DNA of 15,116 bases. It comes from Chloroflexota bacterium. GTDB lineage: Bacteria > Chloroflexota > Limnocylindria > Limnocylindrales > CSP1-4. The notes under the pieces were generated by a model that saw only the letters and a program-made list of their open reading frames with translations, searched no databases and was not told the origin of the DNA. Numbering within the stretch: position 1 is the stretch's first letter; each line of letters begins with the position of its first letter. This document shows positions 13,292 through 15,116 of this stretch, in pieces. Made by a program: the position numbers and the translations under genes. The stretch lies in assembly GCA_013698385.1 (NCBI GenBank), contig JACCVB010000270.1, positions 1-15,116 of the forward strand, written 5' to 3'.

Positions 13292-13489
13292 GTGCCCAAG
13301 ATCAAGAGTCACAAGGCGGCCCAGAAGCGCATCGGCGTGACCGGCTCCGGCAAGTTCGTCCGGGTCAACGCCTGGAGCGGCCACCACCTTGAGATCAAGT
13401 CGTCCCGACGGACCCGGCGCTACGCCGGCAAGTCGGTGATCGGTCCTGAGCACGCCCGGCAGGTCCGGCGCCTGCTGCCGTACCTCTAG
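13292..13489 (+). CDS. rpmI: Ribosomal protein bL35
   Basis: The 65-aa basic protein of the large subunit reads MPKIKSHKAAQKRIGVTGSG, with the family pattern PKxKTHKxxxKRxxxTGSGK and an RRxRR-like basic patch, ending LLPYL. The length is normal. It starts with GTG; TGAGG, overlapping the infC stop, lies 5 nt upstream, so translation is probably coupled to infC. It is part of the standard infC-rpmI-rplT operon, which in many bacteria is repressed by L20. Confidence 0.95.
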   Translation: MPKIKSHKAAQKRIGVTGSGKFVRVNAWSGHHLEIKSSRRTRRYAGKSVIGPEHARQVRRLLPYL

Positions 13490-13503
13490 GAGCGCTGTCC
13501 GTC

Positions 13504-13854
13504 ATGGCAAGAGTCAAACGAGGCGTCACCGCCCACCGGCGCCACAAGCGCCTGCTCCAGGATGCCGCGGGCCGCAAGGGCGCCAAGTCGCGCCTGATCA
13601 AGCCCGCCCGCGAGGCGCTGCTGCATGCGCTCGCCTACGCGACTCGTGACCGCAAGCAGCGCAAGCGTCAGATGCGCGAGCTGTGGATCGTCCGGATCAA
13701 TGCCGCGGCTCGGCAGAACGGCCTGACCTACGGTCAGTTCATCCACGGGCTCAAGCAGGCCGAAGTCGGCATCGATCGCAAGATCCTGGCGGACCTCGCC
13801 ATCCGCGACAGCGCCACGTTCGGCCGGATCGCCGAGCTCGCCAAGGGCGCCTGA
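13504..13854 (+). CDS. rplT: Ribosomal protein bL20
   Basis: The 116-aa protein is an early-assembly 23S rRNA binder. It starts MARVKRGVTAHRRHKRLL and contains GRKGAKSRL, YATRDRKQRKRQMRELWI, RINAAARQNGLTYGQFIHGL and an ending with DRKILADLA, all characteristic of L20. The ATG at 13504 has AGGAG 11 nt upstream, overlapping the rpmI stop. The gap to rpmI is 14 bp, so the two genes are co-transcribed. L20 represses its own operon in several bacteria; no matching site was proven here. Confidence 0.95.
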   Translation: MARVKRGVTAHRRHKRLLQDAAGRKGAKSRLIKPAREALLHALAYATRDRKQRKRQMRELWIVRINAAARQNGLTYGQFIHGLKQAEVGIDRKILADLAIRDSATFGRIAELAKGA

Positions 13855-13855
13855 A

Positions 13856-13876
13856 CCCGTCGCGATCCGCGACGGG
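13856..13876 (+). terminator. Perfect 9-bp hairpin right after rplT
   Basis: CCCGTCGCG and CGCGACGGG pair without mismatch around ATC, starting 2 bp after the rplT stop codon. No T run follows, so it may be an inefficient terminator, an attenuator or an mRNA 3'-end stabiliser separating ribosomal genes from pheST. Confidence 0.5.
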
Positions 13877-13887
13877 GACCGTCACCT

Positions 13888-13923
13888 ACGAGCCCTCGAC
13901 GTCCGTGACGCTCGGGGGTTCGT
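13888..13923 (+). promoter_or_regulatory. Second hairpin upstream of pheS
   Basis: ACGAGCCCTCGA (13888-13899) pairs with TCGGGGGTTCGT (13912-13923) through 12 positions including two G-U pairs. An inner CGTC/GACG extends the stem. Two tandem stems between rplT and pheS suggest termination/attenuation or RNA processing. No T-box signature (TGGNACCGCG) is present. Confidence 0.4.
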
Positions 13924-13959
13924 GATTCGGGGCCGACCGCTCGCCAGCCAAGGAAGACC

Positions 13960-15000
13960 GTGGACCTGTCCGACCTGACCCGCGACCTCGACGCGCTTCG
14001 GAGAGAAGCCATGACCGCCGTCGCGGCGGCTTCCGATGTGGCCGCCCTGACGGCCCTGGAACAGGACATCCTCGGCAAGAAGGGTCGATTGACCAGCGTC
14101 CTGCGCGGGATCGGCGCCCTGGCGCCGGAGGACCGTCCCAAGGTCGGCTCCATCGCCAACACCATCCGGATCTCGATCGAAGGCGCGATCGCCGAGCGAG
14201 GGACGACCCTCCGTCAGGGCGAGCTCGCAGGCCGCCTGCGCGATGAGGCGATCGACGTGACCACCCCCGGGCGGCCGATCCGGCGAGGCACCCTGCACCC
14301 GATCAACGAGACGATCGCCGAGATCGCGGAGATCTTCGGTCGGTTCGGGTTCGTCGTTTACGAAGGTCCCGAAGTCGAGGACGACGTCCGCAACTTCCAG
14401 ATGCTGAACATCGCGCCGGACCACCCAGCACGCGACCTGTGGGACACGCTCTACGTTGATGTGGAGGGGCACCTGCTGCGCACGCACACCTCACCCGGCC
14501 AGATCCGGGTGATGCACCAGGAGCGGCCACCCATCCGGGCGCTGCTGCCGGGCCGCTGCTTCCGCTATGAGGCGGTGGATGCCAGTCACGCCAGCGAGTT
14601 CTTCCAGGTGGAAGGCCTGATGGTCGATGAGGGCACGACGATGGGCGACCTCAAGGGTCTCCTGGAGGAGTTCGCGAAGGCGATGTACGGCGGGGACAAG
14701 CGGACGCGGTTCCGACCGGGGTACTACCCGTTCACTGAGCCCTCGGTCGCGTTCGACGTCGAATGCATCGTGTGCGGCGGTTCCGGCTGCCCGGCCTGTT
14801 CGCGCAGCGGCTGGATGACCATTCTCGGGGCCGGCATGGTCCACCCGGTGGTCCTCCAGTACGGTGGCCTGGACCCCGAGCGCTACCAGGGATTCGCGTT
14901 CGGGATGGGCGTGGAACGCATCGCCAACCTGCGCCACCGCGTGGGCGACCTGCGCCTGTACATGGAGAACGACCTGCGCTTCCTGGAGCAGTTCACGTGA
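13960..15000 (+). CDS. pheS: Phenylalanyl-tRNA synthetase alpha subunit
   Basis: The 346-aa catalytic subunit works as an alpha2-beta2 enzyme with PheT. An N-terminal coiled-coil (about 1-95, tRNA-binding) precedes the class II core: HPARDLWDT (155-163), RTHTSP (174-179), motif 2 GRCFRYEAVDASH (198-210), EFFQVEG, TEPSV (259-263) and motif 3 GFAFGMGVERIA (311-322). A four-cysteine insert (C269, C272, C277, C280) forms a small zinc-binding knuckle, found in many bacterial PheS proteins but absent from E. coli PheS. The start is GTG 13960 with AGGA 5 nt upstream. The stop overlaps the pheT start (GTGA), so the two subunits are translationally coupled. Confidence 0.96.
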   Translation: MDLSDLTRDLDALRREAMTAVAAASDVAALTALEQDILGKKGRLTSVLRGIGALAPEDRPKVGSIANTIRISIEGAIAERGTTLRQGELAGRLRDEAIDVTTPGRPIRRGTLHPINETIAEIAEIFGRFGFVVYEGPEVEDDVRNFQMLNIAPDHPARDLWDTLYVDVEGHLLRTHTSPGQIRVMHQERPPIRALLPGRCFRYEAVDASHASEFFQVEGLMVDEGTTMGDLKGLLEEFAKAMYGGDKRTRFRPGYYPFTEPSVAFDVECIVCGGSGCPACSRSGWMTILGAGMVHPVVLQYGGLDPERYQGFAFGMGVERIANLRHRVGDLRLYMENDLRFLEQFT

Positions 15001-15116
15001 GGGTGCCGCTGTCCTGGCTGCGTGACTACGTCGACATCCAGCTCACGCCGGAGCAGCTGGCCGAGCGGCTGACGCTCCTCGGCATGGAGGTCAAGGGCCT
15101 CGAGGCGTGGGGGGCG
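14997..15116 (+). CDS. pheT: Phenylalanyl-tRNA synthetase beta subunit, first 40 codons
   Basis: Starting with GTG inside the pheS stop (GTGA), the frame reads MRVPLSWLRDYVDIQLTPEQ, then LAERLTLLGMEVKGLE. This is the invariant N-terminus of PheT (VPLSWLRDYV..., LTxxGxEV). The rest lies beyond the window. Four-base overlap with pheS indicates coupled translation for equal subunit production. Confidence 0.93.
   Translation, partial: MRVPLSWLRDYVDIQLTPEQLAERLTLLGMEVKGLEAWGA

Noticed and set aside
13855..13959. T-box or amino-acid-responsive leader before pheS
   Set aside because: Two hairpins are present, but no TGGNACCGCG-type sequence or specifier arrangement could be found.
1..15116. CRISPR array or defence system
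   Set aside because: There are no regularly spaced short repeats and no recognisable cas, restriction or toxin-antitoxin genes; the repeats found are a three-copy leader and att sites.

Overview
The window is high-GC bacterial chromosome with dense genes, GTG starts and several promoter-proximal starts that lack a Shine-Dalgarno (SD). The right third is a housekeeping block: tRNA-Val(GAC), thrS, infC, rpmI, rplT, pheS and the start of pheT, all on +. ThrRS has no TGS domain, and infC appears to use an ATC start codon. Together with the high GC this fits a Chloroflexota-like or other high-GC environmental bacterium. The phylum is inferred from gene style and was not tested.

The left edge (1-1000, minus strand) is chromosomal: a class I SAM-dependent methyltransferase overlaps by 4 bp the start of a TrmH/SpoU-type RNA methyltransferase that runs off the window.

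Between these flanks lies an inserted element. The first 41 nt of the tRNA-Val gene (43 bp of identity in total) occur at 1179-1221 as a dead half-gene and again at 10504-10546 as the 5' part of the intact tRNA. A tyrosine recombinase (9452-10402, minus) sits just inside the right copy. The unit length is 9325 bp. I see no relaxase, replication, capsid or packaging gene. The element therefore looks like a small integrative element or genomic island whose integrase targets the 5' half of tRNA-Val. The intact tRNA now has element DNA as its upstream region.

Most of the cargo is exported or membrane-bound: a secreted Asp-box/sialidase-like beta-propeller protein; a two-helix SHOCT protein; two related secreted proteins with an N- and C-terminal cysteine (one frameshifted); and a coupled two-gene operon. 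The operon encodes an exported protein with two copies of a His-containing helical domain, and a zinc-ribbon/TM/FxLYD-like protein. A leader of about 60-90 bp occurs three times (1395, 3819, 9072). Each copy ends on the start codon of a reading frame beginning MARRG or its decayed form. One frame is an intact 83-aa protein, one is a decayed paralogue, and one has lost the downstream gene. The middle unit abuts a truncated VanY-like (M15) peptidase remnant. Several genes are decayed, so the island looks like an accreting and eroding cargo zone behind one integrase.
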